Shown: positions 47,754 to 55,514 of the stretch, in pieces
Layout of the letters: every line of letters begins with the position of its first letter
Numbering within the stretch: position 1 is the stretch's first letter
NCBI GenBank assembly: GCA_016786665.1
Contig: JAEUVZ010000031.1
Span: forward strand, 1 to 59,197
From: Flavipsychrobacter sp.
Lineage (GTDB): Bacteria > Bacteroidota > Bacteroidia > Chitinophagales > Chitinophagaceae
Length of the DNA stretch: 59,197 nucleotides
Reading direction: 5' to 3'
Notes under the pieces: generated by a model
Databases searched by the model: none
What the model was told of the DNA's origin: nothing
The model's input: only the letters and a program-made list of their open reading frames with translations
Program-made: the position numbers and the translations under genes

Positions 47754-48239
47754 TTATATGTTGTTGGTTAATTGTAGTTGTTGCTGAACAGAGCGTAATG
47801 ACAGCGGTACCAGGTCGAACCACTCCACCCCGTTCATTGATGGAGTGGCCTTTCCCCGGCGGTAAGCTTGAGCGAAAAGCCGGTAATGCTCGGGCATAAA
47901 GAGCGCACCGAACGTAACGGTTATCAGTACGGGGAACGATACATGGCCATTGCCCAGCATAAAGTATTGCAGGCACACCTCCCCTTCCTCCGTAGATGGA
48001 TAGCCCATGAGTACGTGCTTGATATCATGTTTCTCATAGTATCTCAACAGGTGCAGGTCGTTTCCACGCAGGAACAAAGCCAGCTCACGTCCCAGTGTTC
48101 CTTCAGGAAGCGCCTGCAACTGCGGCATATTATACGGGAATTCCTTAGGCTTGCGGATAACCAGCAGTACGGGCAGCGCTACCCGGTGGGTGAGCCAAAC
48201 CAGTGTTCGTTCGCGGAATTTCTTAAGTTTAGTTATCAT
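47754..48239 (-). CDS. Coq4-family protein
   Basis: 161 residues. The Coq4 zinc motif HDxxH-11-E is exact: His71, Asp72, His75 and Glu87 in KHDIKHVLMGYPSTEEGE. LPEGTLGRELALFLRGN and QYFMLGNGHVSFP are also Coq4-like. In yeast Coq4 acts in ubiquinone synthesis; Bacteroidota use menaquinone, so a different quinone or lipid role is likely. Its start overlaps the stop of the previous small membrane protein gene by ATGA, inside the CreD group. Confidence 0.8.
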   Translation of the reverse strand: MITKLKKFRERTLVWLTHRVALPVLLVIRKPKEFPYNMPQLQALPEGTLGRELALFLRGNDLHLLRYYEKHDIKHVLMGYPSTEEGEVCLQYFMLGNGHVSFPVLITVTFGALFMPEHYRLFAQAYRRGKATPSMNGVEWFDLVPLSLRSVQQQLQLTNNI

Positions 48240-48643
48240 AGTTCAGTCTCTGTTTTAGGTGAAACGTGGCGTTGGGCATAGGTATAGATATCGCTTCGCC
48301 AGAAGACGATAGAAAATATCGCCGCTAATACCGGTAGCACGATGAAGAGGCTATTGCTGGCCAGCGTTTCTCCCGATAGGCTTTTCGCTATGACGGCAAT
48401 GGTGGCCAGCGAAGCGGCCACTGCAGTAACTGCGCCTACCAGGCAACTGGATACCGTAATCCAGATTTTATCAGTCGCACGGTCGGAAGTTATTGTCCAG
48501 AACAGGTAGAGAACCGGTATGCCCAGCAGGCTGGCGGGAAAACTGAACATTGCTACCAGGATAGCCCCCGCAATTTCACCGGTGAAAAGGTAGAAACTCG
48601 CATGCAGCACATAAGCTGTAAACCAGGTTTTGAGAATTGTCAT
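48236..48643 (-). CDS. small membrane protein, four helices
   Basis: 135 residues with about four hydrophobic spans (AGAILVAMFSFPASLLGIPV, WITVSSCLVGAVTAVAASLA and FIVLPVLAAIFSIVFWRSD). No domain name. It overlaps the Coq4-like gene by ATGA, so they are coupled. It follows the gene at 48695-49120 by 51 bp. Confidence 0.8.
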   Translation of the reverse strand: MTILKTWFTAYVLHASFYLFTGEIAGAILVAMFSFPASLLGIPVLYLFWTITSDRATDKIWITVSSCLVGAVTAVAASLATIAVIAKSLSGETLASNSLFIVLPVLAAIFSIVFWRSDIYTYAQRHVSPKTETEL

Positions 48644-48694
48644 TTTTTTCGTGTTTTATTTTGGCGATGTTGATTAGTGCTGTTGATGAAATCA

Positions 48695-49120
48695 TTATCC
48701 TGCTTTCTTCTTAGAGGCTAGATGCCGGGCGTGTATCGATGTGGTGATAGCAGATGTAATAAGTGCAGTGACGTAAAAACTGCCGGTCAGATACTCGTCA
48801 ATAAAAAGGCCAAACGCCAGCCACATGCAGGCAATGATGATAAAGGCTACCGCAAGGAATGTGAGGGGAAACACCCACTTGTTACCAATATGGCCCAGGC
48901 AGGCACGCAGGTATATGTGGTCTATCACCAGTATTCCCGGCAAGCCGAACAAAGCGGTGGAGATAGTAAAGAACACCGCAAACCCCGCCAGCTCCGCTAT
49001 TGTCTCTATGCGGTTGTTCGTAAAGAGAGTAACCGCTATAAATACCACCGAGAACACCAGGAACGAGGTACACCACATCTTTACCCCTACTGTTTCTATC
49101 GTTTTTTGTTTCATTGACAT
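48695..49120 (-). CDS. small membrane protein, four helices (operator-controlled)
   Basis: 141 residues from ATG 49120 (ATG 49114 is also possible; the codon at 49138 is GTG inside the operator and is rejected). Four hydrophobic spans (SFLVFSVVFIAVTLFT, AGFAVFFTISTALFGLPGIL, FPLTFLAVAFIIIACMWLA, YVTALITSAITTS) and a basic tail HARHLASKKKAG. A palindromic operator lies 15 nt before the start, next to the regulator gene's 3' end. Function unknown. Confidence 0.8.
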   Translation of the reverse strand: MSMKQKTIETVGVKMWCTSFLVFSVVFIAVTLFTNNRIETIAELAGFAVFFTISTALFGLPGILVIDHIYLRACLGHIGNKWVFPLTFLAVAFIIIACMWLAFGLFIDEYLTGSFYVTALITSAITTSIHARHLASKKKAG

Positions 49121-49134
49121 CCAACTTTTAAAAA

Positions 49135-49154
49135 GCACTTTTAATTACAAAGTG
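49135..49154. promoter_or_regulatory. second operator of the winged-helix regulator
   Basis: GCACTTTTAATTACAAAGTG contains ACTTTTAATTACAAAGT, which differs from the copy at 50090-50106 in one base. It is a palindrome CACTTT-N7-AAAGTG and sits 15 nt upstream of the membrane-protein gene. Confidence 0.75.
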
Positions 49155-49171
49155 AATTGGGTAAAAAAACA

Positions 49172-49468
49172 CTAGTTCAATCCCTTAATAATTTTTTCCA
49201 GGGCTGCGAGGTGCGCCCGGAAGGCCTTGCTCCCTTTCTCGGTGATGGAGTAAAGCGTATTTGTCTTGCGCCCTATGAACCCTTTCTGCACTTTTATGTA
49301 TTTGTTCTCTTCCAGTGTTTTTAAGTGTGTGGCCAGGTTGCCATCGGTTACATCTATCAGCGACTTCAGGTCATTAAAGTTCAGGTGCTCGTTCACAATG
49401 AGCGCACTCATGATACCGATGCGTATCCGGCTGTCAAAAATTTTATTCAGGTGTTCTATAGGGTTCAT
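49172..49468 (-). CDS. winged-helix transcription regulator
   Basis: 98 residues from ATG 49468; the longer frame from 49564 is part of the upstream gene. The wHTH (about residues 10-85) has NEHLNFNDLKSLIDVTDGNL with the recognition helix DGNLATHLKTLEEN, and the wing KVQKGFIGRKTNTLYSIT. It is of the transcriptional regulator type often called winged helix DNA-binding (MarR/ArsR-like), with no ligand domain. Its start overlaps the stop of the preceding membrane-protein gene by ATGA. It is the likely binder of the two operators. Confidence 0.85.
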   Translation of the reverse strand: MNPIEHLNKIFDSRIRIGIMSALIVNEHLNFNDLKSLIDVTDGNLATHLKTLEENKYIKVQKGFIGRKTNTLYSITEKGSKAFRAHLAALEKIIKGLN

Positions 49469-50082
49469 TCTTCCGTCCGCCTGTTGTCGTATTTGTTCCA
49501 CATAAAAATGCCGTATAGAATGTGCAAGCCGCCAAAGCCTGTCGCCCAGAAGTAAAGCCCCCACCCCGGCATCAGCAGGTTGGTAGCCCCCAGGAACACC
49601 TGCAGCACGCCCAGGTATTTAATGTCCGATAGCGTGTATTTGCTGCCGTTTATAAGGGCCAGACCGTAAAACACCAGGCAGGCCGGCGCTACATACTCCA
49701 CATCATTCTTCGCCAGGAAGACCAGCGAGAACAAGCCCCCCGCCGCCAATGGTATCGCCATCTGCAACACCAGCTGCCGGGTGGCGTTATTCCACATGGG
49801 GCGGCCGTCAGCTTTGGCTTTGCGGGCCGTAAAAAAGTAGCCTCCCACCAGCGCTACTGCCAGCACGCCCAGCGCCAGCCACACATAGGGCTGGTAGTTG
49901 GTGGCAGTGTAGCCGGCCCCCTCCGTTATCCATCCATAAGCCACCGCCGCACCGGCCAGCGCCGCTGCGCCAGCCCATACGCCGCTCCACCCGCTGAGGG
50001 AAATAAACCTTGCGGAGCGATCCATAATGGTATGTATCTCACGAAGGGTTTCGAGCGAAGATTGTTTGTCGTGGGTCTGCAT
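49465..50082 (-). CDS. multi-helix membrane protein, coupled to the regulator
   Basis: 205 residues from ATG 50082 (MQTHDKQSSLETLREIHTIM). Six hydrophobic spans. The first soluble helix (LETLREIHTIMDRSARFISLSG) and GGLHILYGIFMWNKYDN at the end fit a Bacteroidota family often found with a wHTH protein. The codon at 50091 is GTG inside the operator and rejected. Expected to be transcribed with the regulator, whose start overlaps its stop by ATGA. Confidence 0.8.
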   Translation of the reverse strand: MQTHDKQSSLETLREIHTIMDRSARFISLSGWSGVWAGAAALAGAAVAYGWITEGAGYTATNYQPYVWLALGVLAVALVGGYFFTARKAKADGRPMWNNATRQLVLQMAIPLAAGGLFSLVFLAKNDVEYVAPACLVFYGLALINGSKYTLSDIKYLGVLQVFLGATNLLMPGWGLYFWATGFGGLHILYGIFMWNKYDNRRTEE

Positions 50083-50087
50083 AGAAA

Positions 50088-50106
50088 GCACTTTGAATTA
50101 CAAAGT
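50088..50106. promoter_or_regulatory. operator of the winged-helix regulator
   Basis: GCACTTTGAATTACAAAGT holds ACTTTG-N5-CAAAGT, a perfect palindrome with 6-bp arms. It abuts the start of the membrane-protein/regulator genes (8 nt upstream of ATG 50082) and would allow autoregulation. Confidence 0.8.
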
Positions 50107-50245
50107 AACGGAAGATATTTCTCAATATTGTATTCCAAAGCTGATTTTTTTACAGCGGCTGAAACTTCTGCTGTTTATTACTTTTTAATTAAAACATCTT
50201 ATATTTGATAATACTATTAATATACACCTTTAAAACCTTCTAAGA

Positions 50246-51649
50246 ATGGCACGGCCACTTACATTGCTGCTTACCCTGCTGCTGGGCATGGCAGCGTCCT
50301 CTACCCTGCTGGCGCAGCATTATTTCCCCCCTGTAGAATGGAGCCGCTGCTACGGCAGCTCCGAAAATGAAGAGGCGATTGACATACAAACCACTACCGA
50401 TGGCGGTTTCCTGGTGCTGGGCAAAAGCGCGGCCACGGATGGAGACCTCATAAACGCGCCCTTCGGTAGCAAAACATGGCTGTTCCGGCTCAATGCGGAT
50501 GGAGACCTGGTATGGCAAAGATATTTTCTGAATGGAGGCGCCCCCGGTAACCTGGTAGTGACCAATGACGGCGGGTGCATATTGGGCGGTAGACAGTTTA
50601 CCAAACTGGACGCAAATGGAAGCATAGAATGGCAGAAGCCCTATCCCTCGAAGTATGTACTGCAAACGCTGGACGGTGGTTATGCCCTGCAGAGTACTAA
50701 TACCTTTTACCAAAATTCGCTGGTCATCATTACGAAGCTAAACGAGGTGGGAGATATGGTATGGAGTGCAAACGTAGCGGGTACGGATTCCTTCTGGAGA
50801 AGCTACCAGGTCAATACCCGGTTTATAGAAGCGGCAGACAGTAGTATACTGGTGAGTGGCGGTGAAAGAGAGGTGGAAATTCCGGAGTCTTATTTCACCT
50901 GGATGGCGAAAATTCGTCCTGACGGCACTCAAACTAAGAAGAACATGTATCGCTTTGCCGAATTCAGGGTAGACCCGGTAGGTAAATACATCGGGACGGT
51001 AAACAGCATCACCCCCAGGCTGATAAGATGCGACTCTACACTCTTCTGGAACAATCCTATCCACTTTACGGTAACAGGTGACCTGGAGCTGAATATGGAT
51101 GCGACGACTGTAGTGTGCGGATGGAAAGCTGCAGGCCACGACAGCCTGAGTAATGGCACCATTACCAAAAGGCACAAAGACGGCGACAGCCTGGTAGCCG
51201 TGATGCACGGAGGTAGCAGGAACGATAAATTTACCAGGATCGCACTAACGCTTGACACCGGCTATATAGCCCTGGGGCTCACCAATTCCAACGACGGCGA
51301 TGTTACCGGCAACCATGGTAAGTTCGATATATGGGTGGTGAAGTTCAGGCAGGATACTTCCGTACACCCGCTGCCACCGCCGGTAATCACTTCGGTAAAC
51401 GAAGTAGCCGCTATAGACAACATCACAGTCTACCCCAACCCTACGCAGGGACAGGTGCACATTAATCTCCCCGCTGGCTACCACGACGCTACCCTCACGG
51501 TACGCAACATAACCGGCCAGTTACTGCAAACACGCACAGCCGGGGACAGGCACACTACCCTCTCCCTGGCTGGCCAACCTCAAGGTATCTACTTCCTGGA
51601 GGTAAAAAAGAACGCACAACGAAAAACATTCCGCATCGTACTCAATTAA
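50246..51649 (+). CDS. T9SS type A sorting-domain protein (tandem paralogue 1)
   Basis: 467 residues. Signal peptide MARPLTLLLTLLLGMAASSTL then LAQHYFPPVEWSRCYGSS. The main part has repeated beta-propeller-like motifs (TTDGGFLVLGKSAATDGD, TNDGGCILGGRQFTKLD, LDGGYALQST, LTLDTGYIALGLTNSNDGD). The T9SS type A C-terminal domain follows a linker and begins IDNITVYPNPTQGQVHINLP, ending PQGIYFLEVKKNAQRKTF. Secreted through T9SS, surface-bound or released. 6 bp from the second copy. Confidence 0.9.
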   Translation: MARPLTLLLTLLLGMAASSTLLAQHYFPPVEWSRCYGSSENEEAIDIQTTTDGGFLVLGKSAATDGDLINAPFGSKTWLFRLNADGDLVWQRYFLNGGAPGNLVVTNDGGCILGGRQFTKLDANGSIEWQKPYPSKYVLQTLDGGYALQSTNTFYQNSLVIITKLNEVGDMVWSANVAGTDSFWRSYQVNTRFIEAADSSILVSGGEREVEIPESYFTWMAKIRPDGTQTKKNMYRFAEFRVDPVGKYIGTVNSITPRLIRCDSTLFWNNPIHFTVTGDLELNMDATTVVCGWKAAGHDSLSNGTITKRHKDGDSLVAVMHGGSRNDKFTRIALTLDTGYIALGLTNSNDGDVTGNHGKFDIWVVKFRQDTSVHPLPPPVITSVNEVAAIDNITVYPNPTQGQVHINLPAGYHDATLTVRNITGQLLQTRTAGDRHTTLSLAGQPQGIYFLEVKKNAQRKTFRIVLN

Positions 51650-51655
51650 CGGACT

Positions 51656-53054
51656 ATGAAAAAACTGACGCTATTCATTACCGGATTTTTTTGCTGCGGC
51701 GCCACATGGGGCCAGGGATACTTTCCCGGAATAGAATGGGCGCGCTGCTACGGCAGCTCTGAAAACGAAGATGCCGTAGACATTAAACAAACATTCGACG
51801 GAGGTTACATAGTGCTGGGCAAAAGCGCGGCCACGGACGGAGACCTCATAAACGCGCCTTTCGGTAACAAGACATGGATATTCAAGCTGGATGTTGCAGG
51901 CGACATTGAATGGCAGCAATACTTAGTGAATGTTACTTCCGCGAAAAACATCGTTCAGACTACCGACAGCGGGTATATAATAAGTGGTAGCTTACTGACC
52001 AAACTAACCCCAAACGGACAGATTGACTGGCAATACAACCACCCCCAGCTCATCTGTAATACAGGTGTATGACGGGAACTATGTGACGCTACACCACAGC
52101 AGCAGGACGGTTACCAAAATAGATCCGCAACTGAATGTAATGTGGCAATACCAACATGTAATCACGGATTGGTTTACCAATTACTATCCCCAAGGCGACA
52201 TTATTGAAACCAGGGACAGCGGGCTTGTTGTTGCCGGCTATATACGCTTTGGAGAGCAACCGGTAATGCCTGCTTCGTGGTTGGTAAAGATCGACAAAGA
52301 CGGCGTGTTAGAGGTAGAAAAATCCAACGAGGTATTCTTCATATATCATTGTATAAAACCCACCCTGGATGGAAAGTATATTATTTTGGGAACCATGAAC
52401 CCAATCACGGAAGCGCGCACCAACCGGTTGATAAAAAGCGATTCCTTCCAAATATGGGAGACGGACATCACACATACAACCCTTGATGTGTCCTGCAATC
52501 TTGACTCCACCTTTGTATTGTGCGGCCCAACAGGATTCGACACCCTGGCAGATGCCTATATATCAAAACGGGAGAAAGACGGACAGCTCTCTGTGATTAG
52601 TCAATTCGGTGGTAGTTCCTACGATAATTTTGTAAAAATAGTGCCGACTGCGGATACCGGCTATATAGCCCTGGGGCTCACCAACTCCAACGACGGCGAT
52701 GCTACCGGCAACCACGGTAAGTTCGATATATGGGTAGTGAAGTTCAGGCAGGATACTTCCGTACACCCGCTACCCCCGCCGGTAGTCACTTCGGTAAACG
52801 AAGTAGCCGCTATAGACAACATCACAGTCTACCCCAACCCCACACAGGGACAGGTGCGGGTAACACTGCCACCAGCGTGTGCAAGCGTACAGGCAGCGGT
52901 CTACAATATGGTGGGGCAGCCACTGAGCCTGCCTGCTGCCCGTGCCGGCGATCAACTGCTTATCGACCTCTCCTTACAGCCCGCCGGAATGTACCAACTG
53001 GAACTGATGATTGGCCACGAACGCAAAAGCTACCGGGTACTGCTATTGCCATAG
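51656..53054 (+). pseudogene. T9SS type A sorting-domain protein (tandem paralogue 2), frameshifted
   Basis: The frame from ATG 51656 (signal peptide MKKLTLFITGFFCCGATWGQ) runs 138 residues and stops at 52072. The other frame carries on from about 52045 (SSSVIQVYDGNYVTLHHSS) to 53054, ending with a full T9SS C-terminal domain (IDNITVYPNPTQGQVRVTLP). Restoring one base in the CCCCC run at 52042-52046 gives one protein of about 465 residues, as long as paralogue 1. It is a recent break, a phase-variable tract or a sequencing error. The second ORF has no signal peptide of its own. Confidence 0.85.
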
Positions 53055-53121
53055 TGCCGGGGCAACCGTTTTTAGAATGTAACTAATCACTAACTTAGCG
53101 CCCTTAATACACGGGTATAGC

Positions 53122-53985
53122 ATGAAGGTATTTATAGCTGGCGCATCGGGCCTGGTAGGCGGCAATTGCAGGAAGCACTTTACAGAACAGGGATGGGACG
53201 TGAAAGGTTCTTATTTCTCTTACCCTACTCCCGGCACCGTATTCTTCGATACCCTGCAGCCTGCTAACCCCGATAACTTCGACCTCGTAGCCTGGCAGCC
53301 CGATGTAATCGTCCACTGCGGCGCCCTCACCCATGTAGACCATTGCGAAACACATCCCGAAGAAAGCTATACCCAGACAGTGCAAAGCACCATTAACTTG
53401 CTGGCACTGGCACAACAATGCAAGGCGCGCTTCGTCTACATTTCCACCGACTACGTGTTTGACGGTAAAACCGGGCCGTACACCGAAGAGGCAGCAGTAA
53501 ACCCCATCAGCGTATATGGCCGCCACAAGCTGGAAGCGGAAACGCTATCGCTCAGCGCCGCGGGCACGCTGGTACTACGCGTGACCAATGTGTACGGAAA
53601 CGAAGCACGCGGGAAAAATTTTGTAGCGCGCATAGCCGACCAATGCCGCAACCAACAGAAGCTGACTTTAAAACTTCCCTACGACCAGTTCGCCTCACCC
53701 ACCAACGCCTGGGATATAGCACGCGCTATGTTTGTATTGCTGCGCGATAACAAAAGCGGTATCTACCACATAGGCGGCACCGACTACATGAACCGTGTAG
53801 AACTGGCTTTGCGTGTATTGAAACATTTTCCCGGCGCGGAATACGAATTGATACCTGTCAGCACGGAGGCGTTGCAACAACCCGCCGCGCGTCCGCTAAG
53901 AGGTGGATTTGTGCGCATGAAGTTTTCCGCACAGTATCCTGAATTCCTTTTCAACAACGTAGACGATTACCTGGCCGGCAGCTAA
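53122..53985 (+). CDS. SDR family reductase, RmlD-like
   Basis: 287 residues. Rossmann start MKVFIAGASGLVGGNC with GASGLVG, then HCGALTHVDHCE, STDYVFDGKTGPY and the catalytic YGRHKLEAE. The family is RmlD-like NAD(P)-dependent nucleotide-sugar reductase. No rfb/rml genes are beside it, so the substrate (dTDP-4-keto-rhamnose or similar) is uncertain. Start chosen at ATG 53122. Confidence 0.88.
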   Translation: MKVFIAGASGLVGGNCRKHFTEQGWDVKGSYFSYPTPGTVFFDTLQPANPDNFDLVAWQPDVIVHCGALTHVDHCETHPEESYTQTVQSTINLLALAQQCKARFVYISTDYVFDGKTGPYTEEAAVNPISVYGRHKLEAETLSLSAAGTLVLRVTNVYGNEARGKNFVARIADQCRNQQKLTLKLPYDQFASPTNAWDIARAMFVLLRDNKSGIYHIGGTDYMNRVELALRVLKHFPGAEYELIPVSTEALQQPAARPLRGGFVRMKFSAQYPEFLFNNVDDYLAGS

Positions 53986-54385
53986 CTACGTTGCCGCTAA
54001 CTGTTTACCACAAAAAAATAGAGGAGAGAAAAAAAGAACCGTCCCCAACTGTGTTAGGGACGGTAGGACTGTACTTACTAACCCATCGTAAGACTAACAA
54101 ATATCTATAAAAGCTTTGGGATATTAAAATATATTTTTCCCCAATACATATGCTATACACAGCTACGAGAGGTGTTTTAACCGTCCGTTAATACTACCTA
54201 CGCCCTACTACCAGCTCACATCCCAATCCCAATAACCTAAATTGGCCGACAAAATACAATAAATCAGTCATTTTGTCTTTTCAAAATAAATAAACACGCC
54301 ATTATGGCGTAAATATTGCAACGGTACAGCGTTTGCATCTACCCTCTCGTAATCAGGAATTAAAAACTTTAAAACAATTACAACT
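53986..54385. other. gene-free 400 bp between the RmlD-like gene and hsp20
   Basis: No credible gene. It holds a hairpin at 54038-54064 (ACCGTCCC / GGGACGGT) and an AT-rich stretch (about 54100-54160) in front of hsp20. On the minus strand the hairpin is followed by TTCTTTTTTT; no minus-strand gene is placed to use it. The hsp20 promoter is not clear; AGCGTTTGCATC at about 54328 is a weak candidate. Confidence 0.6.
54038..54064 (-). terminator. hairpin with T-run on the minus strand
   Basis: ACCGTCCC and GGGACGGT form an 8-bp stem with an 11-nt loop; on the minus strand TTCTTTTTTT follows. On the plus strand it sits 53 bp after the RmlD-like gene and may also end that transcript. Confidence 0.6.
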
Positions 54386-54829
54386 ATGTACAGCACTAAA
54401 AACAACGGAATGATGACCCGCACTATTGGCGGACTGATGGATGAAATGTTTAACGGCGGATGGAACAACCTGCTCCACACCGACGTTAGCAAAGACAGGA
54501 TGAACGTACCGGTAAACATCCGCGAAACGGATGCCGCCTACACCATGCAGGTGATAGCACCGGGACTGAAGAAAGAAGACTTCAAAATACAACTGGACAA
54601 GAATGTACTGAATGTATCCTTTGAGCACAAGGAAGAGAACAAAGAAGAAAAAGAAGGCAATGTGCTCCGCAGCGAGTATAGCTTCCGCTCATTTAAAAGG
54701 AGCTTTACCCTGAACGACAAGATTGACAATGCCGGCATCGCCGCCCGCTACACCGATGGTGTGCTGGAAGTAACGCTGCCGAAGAAAGAAAACGTAAGCC
54801 CCGCTACCCAGGAAATTACCATAGCGTAA
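54386..54829 (+). CDS. Hsp20 / alpha-crystallin small heat shock protein
   Basis: 147 residues. An alpha-crystallin domain (about 40-140): VPVNIRETDAAYTMQVIAPG, FEHKEENKEEKEGNVLRSEY, YSFRSFKRSFTL and GVLEVTLPKKE. The C-terminal I-x-I-like EITIA closes the protein. It holds unfolded proteins in the cytoplasm as an ATP-independent chaperone. Heat-shock control cannot be seen in the AT-rich leader. A strong terminator follows. Confidence 0.95.
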   Translation: MYSTKNNGMMTRTIGGLMDEMFNGGWNNLLHTDVSKDRMNVPVNIRETDAAYTMQVIAPGLKKEDFKIQLDKNVLNVSFEHKEENKEEKEGNVLRSEYSFRSFKRSFTLNDKIDNAGIAARYTDGVLEVTLPKKENVSPATQEITIA

Positions 54830-54906
54830 GGCGAAGCGTGACGAGGATTTTTTTTGAGCGTGAGATAGACAGACAATGTGCGATGGATGTGTGTAGGTGT
54901 GTTTGA

Positions 54907-54941
54907 AAAAGATAAGGCGGGTTTTCCCGCCTTTATCTTTT
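54907..54941 (+). terminator. hsp20 terminator
   Basis: AAGGCGGG and CCCGCCTT form an 8-bp stem with a TTTT loop; flanking AAAAAGAT and ATCTTTT extend it. It lies about 78 bp past the stop. Confidence 0.85.
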
Positions 54942-54973
54942 AGTATCGTCTGCCGGTAGCGGCTATGGGTATA

Positions 54974-55492
54974 TTAATACATCAGCGCCAGGCTGTCGGC
55001 CATGTCGTGGTGCATCCGGAATGTATCGGCATAGTAACGGCTGTGCATTTTTATGGTGGCGTTGTTGCCTTCCTGCTGGTGCTGGTTATATACCGCCAGC
55101 AGATTGCGCTGGTCTTGCAGCGCATTGTGTACAAAGGCCGAATCCAGCGTCCAGCCGGTCAGGCTCTCCATCCCCGTGCGGATGGCCTGGTGTGTTTCAT
55201 CTACTGTATTGGGCACGGGTATGCCTTTGCCCTTTGCGTTTATTATCAGTTGGGTATAAGCGCGGTCGCTGGTTACCAGCAGGTTTTCCGCCAGCTTTGC
55301 CACCAGGCTGTCGTTGGTGCGGTCATATACGTAGCGGCCCAGCTCCATATTAGCTACATAGAGCTTACCCGCCTTCTGGGCCAGGTCCAGGTCGGCCTGG
55401 TTCACGGCGTCCAGTCCGCTGTTCGTTGTATCCTTCGTGCACGAGGCCAGCAGCACCACCGCGGCTGTCGCTATCTGCATCCATGTCTTCAT
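54974..55492 (-). CDS. DUF4142-like lipoprotein
   Basis: 172 residues. Signal peptide MKTWMQIATAAVVLLASC with lipobox LASC. The mature helical part (NQADLDLAQKAGKLYVANME, AENLLVTSDRAYTQLIINAK, FVHNALQDQRNLLAVYNQHQ, MKMHSRYYADTFRMHHDMAD) looks like the ferritin-like DUF4142 four-helix bundle with several His. Function unknown; many are stress-linked. It follows the arginine decarboxylase gene by 22 bp on the same strand. Confidence 0.8.
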   Translation of the reverse strand: MKTWMQIATAAVVLLASCTKDTTNSGLDAVNQADLDLAQKAGKLYVANMELGRYVYDRTNDSLVAKLAENLLVTSDRAYTQLIINAKGKGIPVPNTVDETHQAIRTGMESLTGWTLDSAFVHNALQDQRNLLAVYNQHQQEGNNATIKMHSRYYADTFRMHHDMADSLALMY

Positions 55493-55514
55493 ATTCTTTC
55501 TTTTTCGCTCGCTG

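Noticed and set aside
52023-53054. Separate second T9SS gene starting at 52023
   Set aside because: It has no signal peptide and its first residues come from the wrong frame; it is the downstream part of the frameshifted paralogue.
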